Origin: Liquidambar formosana
Lineage: Eukaryota; Streptophyta; Magnoliopsida; Saxifragales; Altingiaceae
Reading direction: 5' to 3'
Length of the DNA stretch: 64,000 bases
Assembly (NCBI GenBank): GCA_039720395.1
Contig: CM077824.1
Location: 31,835,859-31,899,858, forward strand
Positions 47,290 to 58,962 of the stretch are shown here, in pieces (the stretch's first letter is position 1; the number at the start of each line of letters is the position of its first letter). The position numbers were made by a program, and so were the translations under genes. The notes under the pieces are model-generated. The model searched no databases, was not told the origin of the DNA, and saw only the letters and a program-made list of their open reading frames with translations.

Positions 47290-48469
47290 CTTGCCGTGGG
47301 GGAACTAAGATTGGAGGATTGCTCAAGTATCTCTTAATGGTCTCAAAGGCCTCTTGGCATTCTTCGTTCCATACTTTTGGCACACCTTTCTTAAGCAATT
47401 TGAAGATTGGTTCGCAAACCATGGTCAAGTTGGCAATGAATCGGCTTATGTATTGAACTCTTCCCAGAAAGCCTCGGATCTGCTTCTCAGTGCTAGGCGG
47501 CTCCATTTCCACAATGGCTTTTATCTTCCCTGGGTCCACTTCGATGTCTCTCTGAGTGATCATGAACCCCAATAGCTTGCCTGCAGTGACACCAAAAGCG
47601 CACTTCTGTGGGTTGAGACGGAGATTGTACTTTTTTGCTCGCTCTAGGAATTTCTCTAGTGCCTTGAAATGCCCTTCTCTATCCACGGACTTCACAATCA
47701 TATCATCGACGTAAACCTCGACTTCCTTATGGATCATATCATGCAATAGGGTCGTAGCTGCTCTTTGGTAAGTAGCCCCAGCGTTTCTTAAGCCAAAAGG
47801 CATTACCTTGTAACAGTACGTTCCCCATTGCGTGATAAAGGCTGTTTTCTCCATGTCTTGAGGCGCCATCTTTATCTGGTTATACCCGGAGAATCCGTCC
47901 ATGAAGGAGAGGAGTGCATGTCCCACCGTGCTATCTACCAACACGTCGATATGGGGTAAAGGAAAGTCATCCTTAGGGCTCGCGGCGTTGAGATCTCGGA
48001 AGTCGACACACATCCTCACTTTCCCATCTTTTTTAGGCACAGGCACTATATTCGACAGCCACTCGGGGTACTCCACAACTTGGAAGAAACCCGCGTCTAG
48101 TTGTTTAGTTACCTCTTCTTTTACTTTTAGAGCCCATTCTGGTTTTAATCTTCTGAGTTTCTGCTTTACCGGCTTCTTTAGGGAATTGGTGGGGATATAG
48201 TGTTGCACAATATCGGGGTCAATGCCAGGCATGTCTTCATAAGACCATGCAAAAGCCATAATGTTGGCTTTCAAGAGGGAGATCATCTTTTCTTTTTCAA
48301 CGGGGGAGAGGGTTTTCCCAATTTTAACTATTCTTGGCAATTCATTCGTCCCTAAGTTGATTGATTCCAATTCATCCATATTAGGTTCGGTGACGCCCCT
48401 TTTCCTTTGCTCAACGAGCTCCGGGGGGACATCGTTCCTAGGATCTATATCCATGCCATAAATATCCAT
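47282..48469 (-). pseudogene. pol: pol, 5' part: reverse transcriptase
   Basis: Reverse transcriptase frame starting with MDIYGMDIDP (48469). Motifs: SYEDMPGIDP lead-in, FPLPHIDVLVD, the first catalytic Asp191 (FMDGFSGYNQ), FGLRNAGATYQ and YVDD at residues 253-256, then the thumb and LGFMITQRDIEVDP. The frame continues as nonsense beyond the 1-nt shift near 47281-47285 to a stop at 47162. An AG acceptor lies 19 nt upstream of its ATG. Confidence 0.92.
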
Positions 48470-48488
48470 AGAAGAGAGAAAAGAGACA

Positions 48489-48658
48489 CTGCATATATAG
48501 AGAAAGAAAGCACACTTTATTGACTAGGAATAGTAGGAATGACACACAAAAGAAGAAAGAAAACAAACAAATCTGTATCAATACCATGACTCTACAAAGA
48601 GAGTTGAGTAGATACATCTTATTGAATTAGGGAAATATTACTAAACTAAGACACCTAC
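48489..48658 (-). other. Probable intron between protease and RT
   Basis: Donor GTAGGT at 48658, polypyrimidine-rich tract and acceptor tatgcag ending at 48489, length 170 bp. Removing it eliminates the gag-pro TAG stop (48655-48657) and joins gag-pro to the RT frame in phase. Ogre elements are known to contain an intron at this place. Confidence 0.6.
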
Positions 48659-51600
48659 AAGCTGCTATCAGGTAGGCCAAGGTCTTCTTCTTCATGGATC
48701 TCCGCAACGACACCACATTCAAGGTACCAATTTAGGAGTGGCAAGGTAGCATGGCTAATGGACGAACCCTGGAGTTCTTCAATGGTCGAGTCTTCCATGA
48801 TGAGGATCATGTCTTGGAACATTTCAGTCATAGCCCCTGCATCAAGGTTCTCTGCCCAGTCCTCCTCTTTCTTTTCCCAGAACTCATCATTGATGGCATC
48901 ATCATCCACCATTTCAGCTGTGATTGGATACCATTTGGTGAAGAAGATTTCAAAACCCGGAACTCGGATCTTGGTAGCTTGGTCAAAGGTGGGCTCTGGA
49001 AACCCGCAATATAGAAAATCATCCCCTTCTTTGACGAAGTAACCATTCAAAGTAGGTTGATATGGAGAGATCTTCAGGTCTGGCACCCTTCCCTCGGCTT
49101 TGGCTCTTACTTTCTTCTTGTTCCTCTTTAGCATTTCTGCATGATCATTTCTGGAGGGCTCATATCCTAGCCCAAAAGTGTATGAGGTGACACGGCTTTG
49201 AATAGACGTAGGGATCCCTTGTTGGCGACGCCCTAGCCCCATGCCTGGAAAGAAACTCATCTTTCTCATTATTTCACCGACGTGCAAGTTGCCATGGGGG
49301 CAAAAGTCCAAGGGTATTAATTCACCCTTTTCGAGCTCTTTTTCAATGCATTGGACATAGTCAAACCCAGATAGCGATATCGCTGCTGATTCAGGTTGTA
49401 TCTCACATATAGGCACACCTGCGAGTTTCAATTCATAGTCCCCTTGAAGTGTTACTATGGCTCCTTCATAAGGAAACTTCACCTTTTGATGGAGTGAAGA
49501 TGGCACAGCCCCAGCAGGATGGATCCAAGGTCGGCCCAACAACAAGTTGAAACATGACGGCACATCCAACACTTGGAATTCTACCCTAAATTCAGTGGGT
49601 CCCATGATAAGAGGCAAAGTAACTACCCCTATTACTTCTCGGTGGGTGTTGTCATAAGCTCTTACGGTCTGCCCAGATGGCGTGAAATCAGTGGGTCCCA
49701 AACCCAAAACAGTGGCAGTTCGGAGAGGACATACATTCAGTGCGGACCCATTGTCGATAAGAACGGTGGGAACCCTCTTCCCCATAGTGTCAACGGTCAC
49801 ATAGAGAGCTTGAGAATGGCTCGGCCCGCTTTTAGGTAGGTCTACATCGGTGAACACGATGGTTGAGTTCTTGGGAGTTGGATTCACCAAATGTACCAAT
49901 CCCTCGGGGGATGTGTCAACAGGCACTTGTATCTGATTCAACAGTTTCAACACGGTCTGTCTGTGCTTATGCGAGGCTATGAGCAAGCCCCAAATAGTAA
50001 TGTTGGCATTGGTCTTCTTCAGCTGCCTAAGCACTTCATCCTCTTCTTCTTGCAAGCTAGGACGCCTCTGCCCTTCCAAATCTTCCAACGGATTTTCAGA
50101 TTCTAGGTGGGGGGGCTTGAAATGACGACCCCCTCTGGTTATATGGTCCAACTCATCATCGCTAGCCCATATGTCATGGACTTCCTCGGAGTCATTCATT
50201 AAGTCATCCCATTCTATCATGTCAATGATCTCCATTTCTGTCGGCAAGTCATCCCAACCTGAAGGGACTATCGGCTCATCTGATATTGGACTTGGGCTTG
50301 AGTACAGCACATAGTAATCATATTTCCCCGACGCTTCACCTAATAGGCCAACCTAAGGATCCCCTGCTTCATATCTTTCTTTCAGCTCTTGTTGGATAGA
50401 TTTCTTTGGCAACAACAAAACCTTTTGGTCAATGAGGTCTTGGATGATATTCTTTAGTATAGAACAAGCCTCGGTGTCATGGCCGGGTGCACGATGGTAT
50501 TGGCAATATTGGTGAGGGATTGATGGTCTTGGCTTTGGTGGAAGTGGCATGATAAGGCTGTTATTGCGGCAAATGGTGAAGAGACGGGTTAAGGTCATGG
50601 GGAGCGGAGTGTATTGTCTTATGGGATGGCGAGGGCGAGAGGATTCAACCCCAATGGCATTTATGGTGTTAGGTGGGGGTGTGTTGTTGTGTGATGGGAG
50701 AGGATTACGGGTGACATTTGGACGGGTTGGTGGTGAAATGACTTGCTTGTCAATGAGGTCTTGGACTTGGTGGCGAAGGCGAATACAGCGATTGGTGGCA
50801 TGGCCTTTGGATTGGTGGTACTTGCAGTACTCATTCTCATTGTAGCTCTTGGGTAAGGGATTTGGTGGAGGTCTTGGGTCGAGTGGCTTCAATAGGTCAC
50901 GACTTATGAGCTTTTCAAGGACTCTTTCGAGTGGCATGAATAGGTCAGTGAATTGGCGAGGTGGGTTGACATCATTGAGAGAAAAGGGTTGGATTGGTTG
51001 AGTTATGGTGTTGACCTCGGCATTGTTCTTCCCAGTAAAGTTTGTCTTGCGACTCCTCACTTCCTCAGTCTTGATTGTCCCATCATTGATAGCATCTTCA
51101 ACCTGCGTGCCAGCCCCAATGAGAGCTTTGAAATTTGGGAAATAGTGGGCAAATAGGTGCTTGTGATACACGGGCAGCAGGTTCTTAATCACTAACTGAA
51201 TTTGGTCCTCCTCATTCGGCCTATCCGTCATTCTCGACACCTTTTGTCTCCACCTTGTAATGTAAGCGGAGAAAGTTTCATGAGCCCCTTGCTTGGTAGT
51301 TTCTAGGTCCCTTCAAGTAACATCCACCTCTGTGTTATACTGGTAGTGCTCTGAAAACTCATTGCATATGTCTTCCCAAGTCCGGGTTCTATTCTCATCC
51401 AAGGATAAGAACCATTTCAAAGCAGAAGTGGCCAAGGTTTCATGGAACATTTGAGCTAAAAGCTCGTCAGTAGCCCCTCGAGGGTGCATAGCTCGCACGT
51501 ACATCTTCAAATGAGTCTTAGGGCAACCCGTCCCATTGAACTTTTCTAACTCCGGCATCTTGAATTGTAGTGGAATACGAGCCGTTGGAAACAGGGATAG

Positions 51601-51993
51601 AGTCCGCACATCGACCATGTCATCAGCCCTGCGAATCCCTTTTATGGTTCTCTCCAAAGCTTCTACCTTGCTAGCTAACACGGAATCACTGCTAGTACCT
51701 TTCCCCTTGGCTTCCCCTTCTAGGTTGGTGACCTCAGGTTTCGAGCTACTTTCCCCCCTTGTCTTGGTGTTCTCATTGGATTGAGGTCCCTCTTCGGTGC
51801 CAGCCCCATGAGGTATACCCGAGGAATGGGCCTTAGAGCCATTTTGTTCAAGATCCGCCATCTTCTGTTGGTTCTCTTGAGCCATTTTCAATGCAGTATC
51901 GGATGTCTCGGCGGTATGGTCAAGCTTGGCCATGATGGCTTTCAGGCAAGCCTCAAGGTCAAAGTGCCCCTCACTAGTTCTTTCGTCGGCCAT
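48655..51993 (-). pseudogene. gag: gag-pro polyprotein with two in-frame stops
   Basis: One continuous frame from ATG 51993 to TAG 48655, broken only by TGA at 51313-51315 and TAG at 50353-50355; no frameshift. The gag part has an N-terminal coiled region, then the core LQFKMPELEKFNGTGCP to WEDICNEFSEHYQ, and after the TGA the rest of the core. Two zinc-knuckle-like C-x2-H-x4-H-x4-C motifs follow (CKYHQSKGHATNRC and CQYHRAPGHDTEAC). The protease part has the catalytic Asp-Asn-Gly (VLIDNGSALN), the closing LLLGRPW and, about 90 residues later, a G-patch-like segment (MGLGRRQQGI). The 51313 stop sits where Arg is likely (CGA to TGA). Confidence 0.88.
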
Positions 51994-52059
51994 GTCTGTC
52001 TGATGGGTAGGCTCAACACTCACTAGACGCCCTTGTGGATTGCGGATCCAAGCCAGCAC

Positions 52060-52847
52060 GTCTATGGATAGAAAAGTTTTAACCTTTAGCCTAAGGACTT
52101 GTCCTAAACCTCCATATTTTCCTTAATGAACTCGGTCTCTACACCCTGTTCAATTAATTCATTCCTTTTATCCAATTACCTTTACAGGGATCATGGATTA
52201 AGGGTATGTTTTAAAAAATAGGGCATAGAGTCCTTCAACTAGGTTTAATTAATCCCCTAGGACTAGCACATCACAAACATAGCTTTACATCCTATTTCCT
52301 TAATTTATTCCTCCTAACCCATGGCCTTAACGAAGGCTAGGGTTTAAAGGTCTATGTTAAGGGCATAAGATATAAAGCCTCACACCACAAACACGGCATA
52401 GCATCATTACAAACAATTGTGGGTGCATAAAGGTGAGACCGTGGTGTCCTACAAGTCTGTCTATATGGACTAATGATAAGGGTAGGCTAGGGTCCTTCAC
52501 TTGCTTGAGCAATCCTTATACCTAACCACATGTGGCATCAGGAACGCCGCGTGGGTCCAGCAGTACATGATTAACTCATTTAATATACCCAAGGGCAAGC
52601 CCAAGGGTACTAGGCAAGAGAGGTTGATAGCTTTCGCCCCAACACATGGAATCAGGAAAACCAAGGTTGAGACTAGGCCGATCGTTGGCAAGGATATATC
52701 GAGGGACATCGATCCTAACATGCAAGAGTTTGCGCACACAATGCAATAAATGAAAGCACACAATCAAGCGGATGCAATGTGATTGATTTTAATTAAACAT
52801 AAGAAATTAACCTAGCCCATTTAAACTTTATAGAGTCTAGCCCACAA
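52060..52847 (-). other. 5' leader of the Ogre-like element
   Basis: Between the gag start and the PBS; no conserved coding region on the minus strand. The frame at 52501-52749 (plus) is not supported by any motif. Confidence 0.5.
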
Positions 52848-52866
52848 ATCCCCAGTGGAGTCGCCA
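52848..52866 (-). promoter_or_regulatory. Primer-binding site
   Basis: Minus strand TGGCGACTCCACTGGGGAT, starting three bases after the 5' LTR end (ACA-GTT). The TGG start matches a tRNA 3' CCA end. From memory of Ogre elements this looks like a tRNA-Arg type; I cannot confirm the tRNA here. Confidence 0.75.
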
Positions 52867-52869
52867 AAC

Positions 52870-55467
52870 TGTGAACCCCGGAAATTGGGCCCACAAGGGA
52901 TTGAAAGAAAATGGGTTTGAAAAAGAAAAAGGAAAGGAGTCGCCACCTTATTTTTTAAAGGAAACAAGGAAAACCCTAAAAATAGTTTGTTTTAGGAAAA
53001 CAATTTGAATGACTCCATAAAAAAGGAAAGGCAAAAACCAATCTTTTGAAAACCAAAGAAATCGGGGATTCGGAGGCTAAGTTATGACATGGGAAGGTTC
53101 TAGGCAAAGCCTATAGGCACCCATGTCACCCTTTCGGTCTCTCAGTTCATTTGGGCTAAATCAAGATCTTTCCATACAAAAATCAGCAAGTATATCATCA
53201 CAAGAATTGCATGCATATCATATATTTCATTCATCCATCCATGCATAATAAGCACATAAAAACATAAAAAGAAAAAGAAGAAAAGAAAACAAAAATAAAC
53301 CTAGGATGCTTGGATCCTAGAACGGACTTGAGCCTCACGAAGAGCGCCTACGTACCATGCAACGAAATACATGGATCAAAGTCCACGTAATTCGATTAGA
53401 ACTAAGGTTAAATCCTAATACAAACCTATGGTAAAAACCCTAGGTTTCCTTATTTGATCAAAAGAGAATTGATAGAAAGTTTGATTTTAGGAAAGAAATC
53501 CACAAAATGGAAACCTTAATAAAAACCAGAATTTTGTTTATGAAGGAAACCTCTAATTAAACCATAGGATCATATTAAAAATTAATCCTAAATAGGGAGA
53601 AGAGAAGGGATAAGGAGAAAGGTGAATTGGGGCACCTTCACACCCACTTACCTGAGCGCAATTAGCTCCAAGCATTAGCTATTTCAGACATAAGCAGCCC
53701 TATTTGCCATAGGACAAATACCACACCTATTTGCACCCTTACAAGTGCTCAAAACCATGCGAAAACACTAACATGCAAATCTGGACAGAATAGTATTATG
53801 ACCTAAAATCATCCACTAAGCATGCCAATAGCAAAAACAGCGAACAATAATAAGTCCTAACATATTCCTAGAACCATATCATGCATAAAAACCCTAAAAC
53901 ATACTAACATGCATGCAAAACTATCATGTTTACTCCATATGAAAAACATATACAGCAAACACGAAGAAAAACCAATAAAAAAGTCTACTTTATCATGCTA
54001 TATGAAAACAAACACGAAACAATGACTCTAAAACCCTAAACTCACAAATATGCTTAAAAACATACAAAACATACTTTAATCATGCTAAAACCAAACTAAA
54101 CAGAAATTAAATCATGCATATTAACTAACTAAAGCAATATAACATGATGAAAATCCTAACTCTAACATGCAATGACACTAATCCTAGCACAAGGACAAAC
54201 AGGAGCACAAGAATCATAACTATGCATTAAAAACCTAAAGGACAGCCCTAAAGCATGCTAAACAGTAGATAAAAAATAGATATTCCATGTATATTAACTA
54301 GCTAGAGTGTTAATACATGATAAAAAAGTTACCTTTAACATGCAATAAGCCTAACCCATATGAAAACCTAGTTTAAGCTTGAATAGAGAAGGAGAATACC
54401 TTAGGAAGGGCCTTCCTTTGTGTTTGTAATTGTTCGTGGCTCCTCAGGTCTTTAGAGTGAATCAAACCAACACGAATCCTCCTCTTTGTCAAAGTGGTAT
54501 CACAGCAAAAAGATCAAAACTCACTCAACTTTGAAAAGAAAATAGAAAAACAAAAAGAGAACAAGAGAAAAGAAAAGTGATTTTCGTCACTTTGCAGCAG
54601 CAGCAACTTCAATTGCGTTTTGGGTATGAAAACGTTGGATTTGGACAAAGCTTGTGAAATACAAAGTTGTAGAGAATTGAATTATCTTTCTAACAAGACC
54701 AATTTCATCAAATTCTGACTTCGGATGAAAAGGTTATGATTAAAATACGACTGCTGGTTTTCAGAAAATCTGCTGCTGAATTATGACGAATTTCACTCCC
54801 TCCAAACCCTCTTCTCCTCTCCCTTGTTTAAAGACATTAAGAGAGTATTTATAGCTGAAATCTGGAGTTTCCCTTTCCTTCCTGGACTAGGTTTTTTGGA
54901 GAATAATCAAAAGGTATTTTATAATGATAAAAGACTTCTAATCTGAATAGGAAAAGGAAATTGTCTTTTATAAAAATTGGGAGACTGACCGTTAACACGC
55001 ATGCACATGTATCGTATGTGCGTACACACACTCATCACATACGTACACGTGTTAGTGTCATGATAAAAATGGCTAATTTAATAAAATAATTTTCTTTTCA
55101 TTTTAACCAAAAATCTCATGCTGGATTTCCACTAATTCTTCAAGGATAATCCGTAATAACCACACTAAACTCATCATCAGGGCCACGGGACTTAATACCT
55201 CATAGCATCCATATGAACTCCAATTGACAATTTGGAGATCATTCCCAGGTCAAATGAAAAGTTTGGGACTTAAAAGAAAAATTATACCCCTCAAGTCACA
55301 AAAGCTCTTATTATCGCTCAAGATCAACTCCAATTTGAACCAAATTCATATCCATTGTCCTTGTGACTCTAGAAAAAACTAATGCAAGTGACTAGACTCA
55401 AAAACCAAACAAAAACATGCATGAAATGATGAGCCCTAGTAACGTGGTGCAAAAATGGGGTGTGACA
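52870..55467 (-). repeat. 5' LTR of the Ogre-like element (right)
   Basis: Starts (minus strand) TGTCACACCCC at 55467 and ends GGGGTTCACA at 52870. About 99% identical to the left LTR; differences are scattered substitutions and 1-3-nt indels concentrated in the last 400 bp. Confidence 0.95.
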
Positions 55468-55472
55468 ATATC
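55468..55472. repeat. Target site duplication ATATC (right)
   Basis: Matches 38610-38614. On the minus strand it lies at the acceptor AG of the TNP2 intron, so the retrotransposon landed at an intron/exon boundary. Confidence 0.93.
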
Positions 55473-55592
55473 TATAACACAAAATAAATAAAATGAATCT
55501 TTTTCTAAAGAATACCTTTTCTGTTTTAATAAATATAATTTGTTATGACATGTAAACTACATAAAACTTAAGAACAATTCATAGTGACATAC

Positions 55593-58015
55593 CTCTCAAA
55601 TGGGTACATCCAACGATATGCACTGGCCCACCTAGACGAGCTTCCCGGCCTATGTGAATTATCAAATGAACCATAATGTCGAAGAAAGAAGGAGGAAGAA
55701 CCTTTCAAACATGCACAGAGTTTCAATAAATCTTCCTCATGTTGTTCCAATCTATTCTATCAATGACTCTTTGACATACTTCATTATAAAATGCACAGAG
55801 TCGAAAAATTGCATTCCTTGGCCCTTTTGGTAAAAGTCCTCTCAATGCTACTGATAACAATTGGTGCAATAGAACATGACAGTCATGGGACTTGAGGCCT
55901 ATAATTTTACATTCTTCCAATGAAATGCAATTACTAATGTTAGAGCTATAACCATCAGGTAATTTTAAATCAGCAAGCCTTTTACAAAATATTTGCTTCT
56001 CTGTCTTTGATAGCATGTGTGGTGCTGGTGGCAAGTAATTCACGTATTCCCTCTCTCTTGGGATGCAGTTCATTTCTAATACCCATGTCCTTTCAATCTT
56101 TACGTGACTTAAGCCCATCCTTTGATTTTTCCCTTCACATGCAACAGTGTACCAATAATGCTTTCACAAATGTTCTTTCAATGTGCATCACATCTAAGTT
56201 ATGACGCAACATAATGTCTGTAACATCAACAAAATATTTATTATCAAGCTATTGGACATTATGGACTACACAATTTAGTATTTTTTTAAAAATAAAAATG
56301 AATAATATAACAAAATAATATTTTACTTACTTTCCAATATGGCAAATCGAAAATATTGACTTCTTCTTCCACATTTGGATGGAATCTTGTCACTTTCCTT
56401 ACTCTTCTTTCCCTTCTCTCTCTTCTTTCCTTTTTTTCCCTTCTTTTCATTCCTTTTTTTTCCCCCAATCATTAACAACATCTTTGAGTTCAAGGAGACA
56501 TCTTCACCAGTACATATTTTTGCCTCCCCCTATTCTCATTATGTCCATCAAACCATCTTTTTTTCATCCGAAATGGATGATCAGGAGCGAGAAACCTCCT
56601 ATGGCCCATATATACACACTTCTTACTATGTGCTAACCATTGTGAAGACGTGCCAGCACCACATACAGGACATGCAAATTTCCCTTTGTACTATATCCAG
56701 ATAGGTTACCATATGCTGGAAACATCTTTATTGTCCACATCAAAATAGCCTTCAAGTTGAACATGGACTTACTACATGCATCATAGATCCTCACCCCATT
56801 ACTCCATAACTTTAAGTCGTCTACAAGTGGTTGCAGATAAACATCTTGTCGTTGCCTGGTTGCTTGGCCCTGGGATTAGTATGTCAACATTAAATTTTCC
56901 TTTGACATGCATAGCCATGGGGGCAAGTTATATGTGACCAAAATTACTGGCCAACAACTGTATCTTGAACTAAGATTTTAGAAAGGATTAACCCATCACT
57001 TGCAAGACCAAATCTTAGATTTCGAGGATCTTATGCGAAACAAGGCCCACTTGTTATTGATTGTACTCCATGCCAACGAATCAACAACTGGGTGGCATCT
57101 TGTTATCCTGACTTTGGTGAGTGGAATGCCATGTTAATTGCTCTGCCTTCTCAGGTGACCCAAACATCCTCCGAAGTCTTGGGATTATTGGAAAATAACG
57201 CAACACCTTTACAGGAACTCCATCATGAACCTTTCCAGTACGTTGTTGGTTAACTTTCCATCGTGAGGACCCACATTTTGGACAAGAATCCATATGTTCA
57301 AACTCTTTCCTAATAAACCAGTCATTTGACACAAGCATGATCTTCTCGTACCCCAAATCAAATGTCTTAAGAATTTTTTCGTCGAATACAAAGAATCAGG
57401 AAGTGTGGTTATCTTGTGGTAACATATCACGAATAATCTCAAGAAGTTCATTAAAACTCTTCTCAGATAGACTATTTGCCGCTTTATGCTTGAATAAAGA
57501 ACAGTTGCTGACATCTTTGTGTACCTTTTACAACCTGGATATAAAGGAGTTTCAGCATCTTCCACTAAATTTGCAAAATCAGCCTCTTGTCCTTCGTGTG
57601 TGGGTTCTACTACATTATTATCTTGAAAATACATCTTTGTACATCTGATATGACTCTAGCATTTCAACTTCATCACATTGTACACTCCGATGTTCCCCAT
57701 GAGGACCCAGGTAGTGTGATGTACGATCCATCCCTCTCATGACTAAGTGATCGAACACTATATCACAATGTTTCATGCCGTAGGTTCCACAATCTCTACA
57801 GGGCATACGATCATATTGAATTCCCACCATTCTTCTTAGCCATATCAACAAATTTACGTGCTGCCATTCTATACTCCTCTGTATTTCTAAGTCAAAACTC
57901 CAAATTTAACTAATCTAACTAACATGGGTGTACAATCTATTATCATTTAGCTACAAATCACAATGCTTAATACTTAAGGATAGAAACCTTGGAAGCCGCA
58001 CCCATTCCTTATCCT
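55593..58015 (-). pseudogene. TNP2 transposase, 5' and middle part, copy A
   Basis: Same blocks as copy B: zinc-type CPCRDC region, the transposase core (YFPIIPRLRRMFGSPEKA, TWHSTHQS), the basic Lys/Glu/Arg tract, DLPYWK and DUF4218 (VNYLPPAPHMLSKTEKQ, LLSVALRGLLPKGPRNAIFRL). The exon ending at 55593 (RWMYPFER, GTATGT donor) joins in phase to the exon at 38609. A 1-nt deletion destroys the start codon that copy B has at 61470, and many 1-4-nt indels break the frame (for example near 56900, 57070 and 57400). Confidence 0.85.
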
Positions 58016-58424
58016 CTTGAGCATGTACTTGACAAAACCTCCACTTCACCCTAGAAAAATTCTTACCTAATCCATTTATTGATTGATAAGGAAAAAGAAA
58101 AGGTTAAGTGATCAAGTGTATATACTACCATATACCATGTGTAGAACATAAGTGAAGAAACCAAAAACAACAATATTATGTATGATGTTCCAAGTATTTA
58201 AGGAAAGATTGATAATTGCTATCTTGTATGAAATATTCATGATCTCTCTGTCGAAAATATTTAGTGGTTTAAAGAAAGAGAGGTTGAACACAAGAATGCA
58301 AGATGTTAGTTTTTAATTAGGAACTTAGTTATTCTTCCAAATTCAACATTATTAATAATATAACTGATAACATTATTAACCTCCACCCCCCCTGTTCATC
58401 CACCCCACAAAGTATTTTCTAAGT

Positions 58425-58660
58425 CTTTTTTTTTTTTAAATCTGCAAAAGTGAATTTTATTAAATGGAAATAGGAGAACAAGAGGTAGAACACCTAAACA
58501 CAATAGCATCACACCCCACCAAACACCCAACCAGCAAGACTACACTAGACAACAATACAAGCCCCAAACCCGCAACATATAGGCTACTCAAGATAAAACA
58601 AACCCTACACCCGACTGAAGCAAAACTCCTAAACCTAAGATATCCCTAAGCATTCGCACA
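58425..58660 (-). repeat. Possible LINE 3' tail (in unit A)
   Basis: On the minus strand the sequence ends with an aataaa-like motif and an A run (plus strand T run at 58428-58438), preceded by about 200 bp of unrelated, C/A-rich DNA. The same block is present in unit B at 61884-62115. No ORF; the assignment is a guess. Confidence 0.25.
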
Positions 58661-58962
58661 AAAAACTAACGATACTATCTAAAAACTAAGTGCAAGTTGG
58701 TCATCTGGACAATAAGACACTATACATGATGCATTACAAATCCATACATTTCAGGTAAAATCCATAGGCTAGTATGCACTAGTTACATCGTCAAAGTACA
58801 ATAAGATAATCCATAGGCGATGAAAATAGCAGCAAAAAATAATCCATGGCTATGAAACAAGTAAGTGTGTTCAATAAGTGGCACCTGAATTTGATAAAAA
58901 TTAAAGTTCGAGTCTTAACAGTAACACCATCAAACAACCTAAATATATTTTTTAGCTATATA

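Larger units (their letters stand above)
38615..55467 (-). mobile_element. Ogre-like Ty3/gypsy retrotransposon, complete, 16,853 bp
   Basis: Two LTRs (2601 and 2598 bp), a perfect ATATC target duplication, PBS beside the right LTR and PPT beside the left one, so transcription runs on the minus strand. Order: leader, gag-pro, likely intron, RT, RNase H, second RNase H, integrase, T-rich loop, an oppositely oriented PMD-like gene, a hairpin array, and the 3' LTR. Large LTRs, dual RNase H, G-patch after protease, a short intron between protease and RT, and a hypervariable 3' region together indicate Ogre/Tat. LTR differences that I could count by eye number about 20-25, so it inserted recently. 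The coding part has two in-frame stops and one frameshift. Confidence 0.95.
55535..58962. repeat. Tandem duplication, unit A (3428 bp)
   Basis: Starts ataatttgttatga and is followed directly by unit B with the same order of sequence throughout, from the TNP2 DUF4218 exon to the region beyond the TNP2 start. A and B differ mainly by 1-4-nt indels. Confidence 0.93.

Noticed and set aside
48735..51160. Plus-strand frames opposite gag-pro
   Set aside because: Antisense shadows of a frame with clear zinc-knuckle, protease and G-patch motifs.
56286..56704. Ser/Phe/Pro-rich plus-strand frames near 56400 and 59800
   Set aside because: Opposite strand of the Lys/Glu/Arg-rich TNP2 tract.
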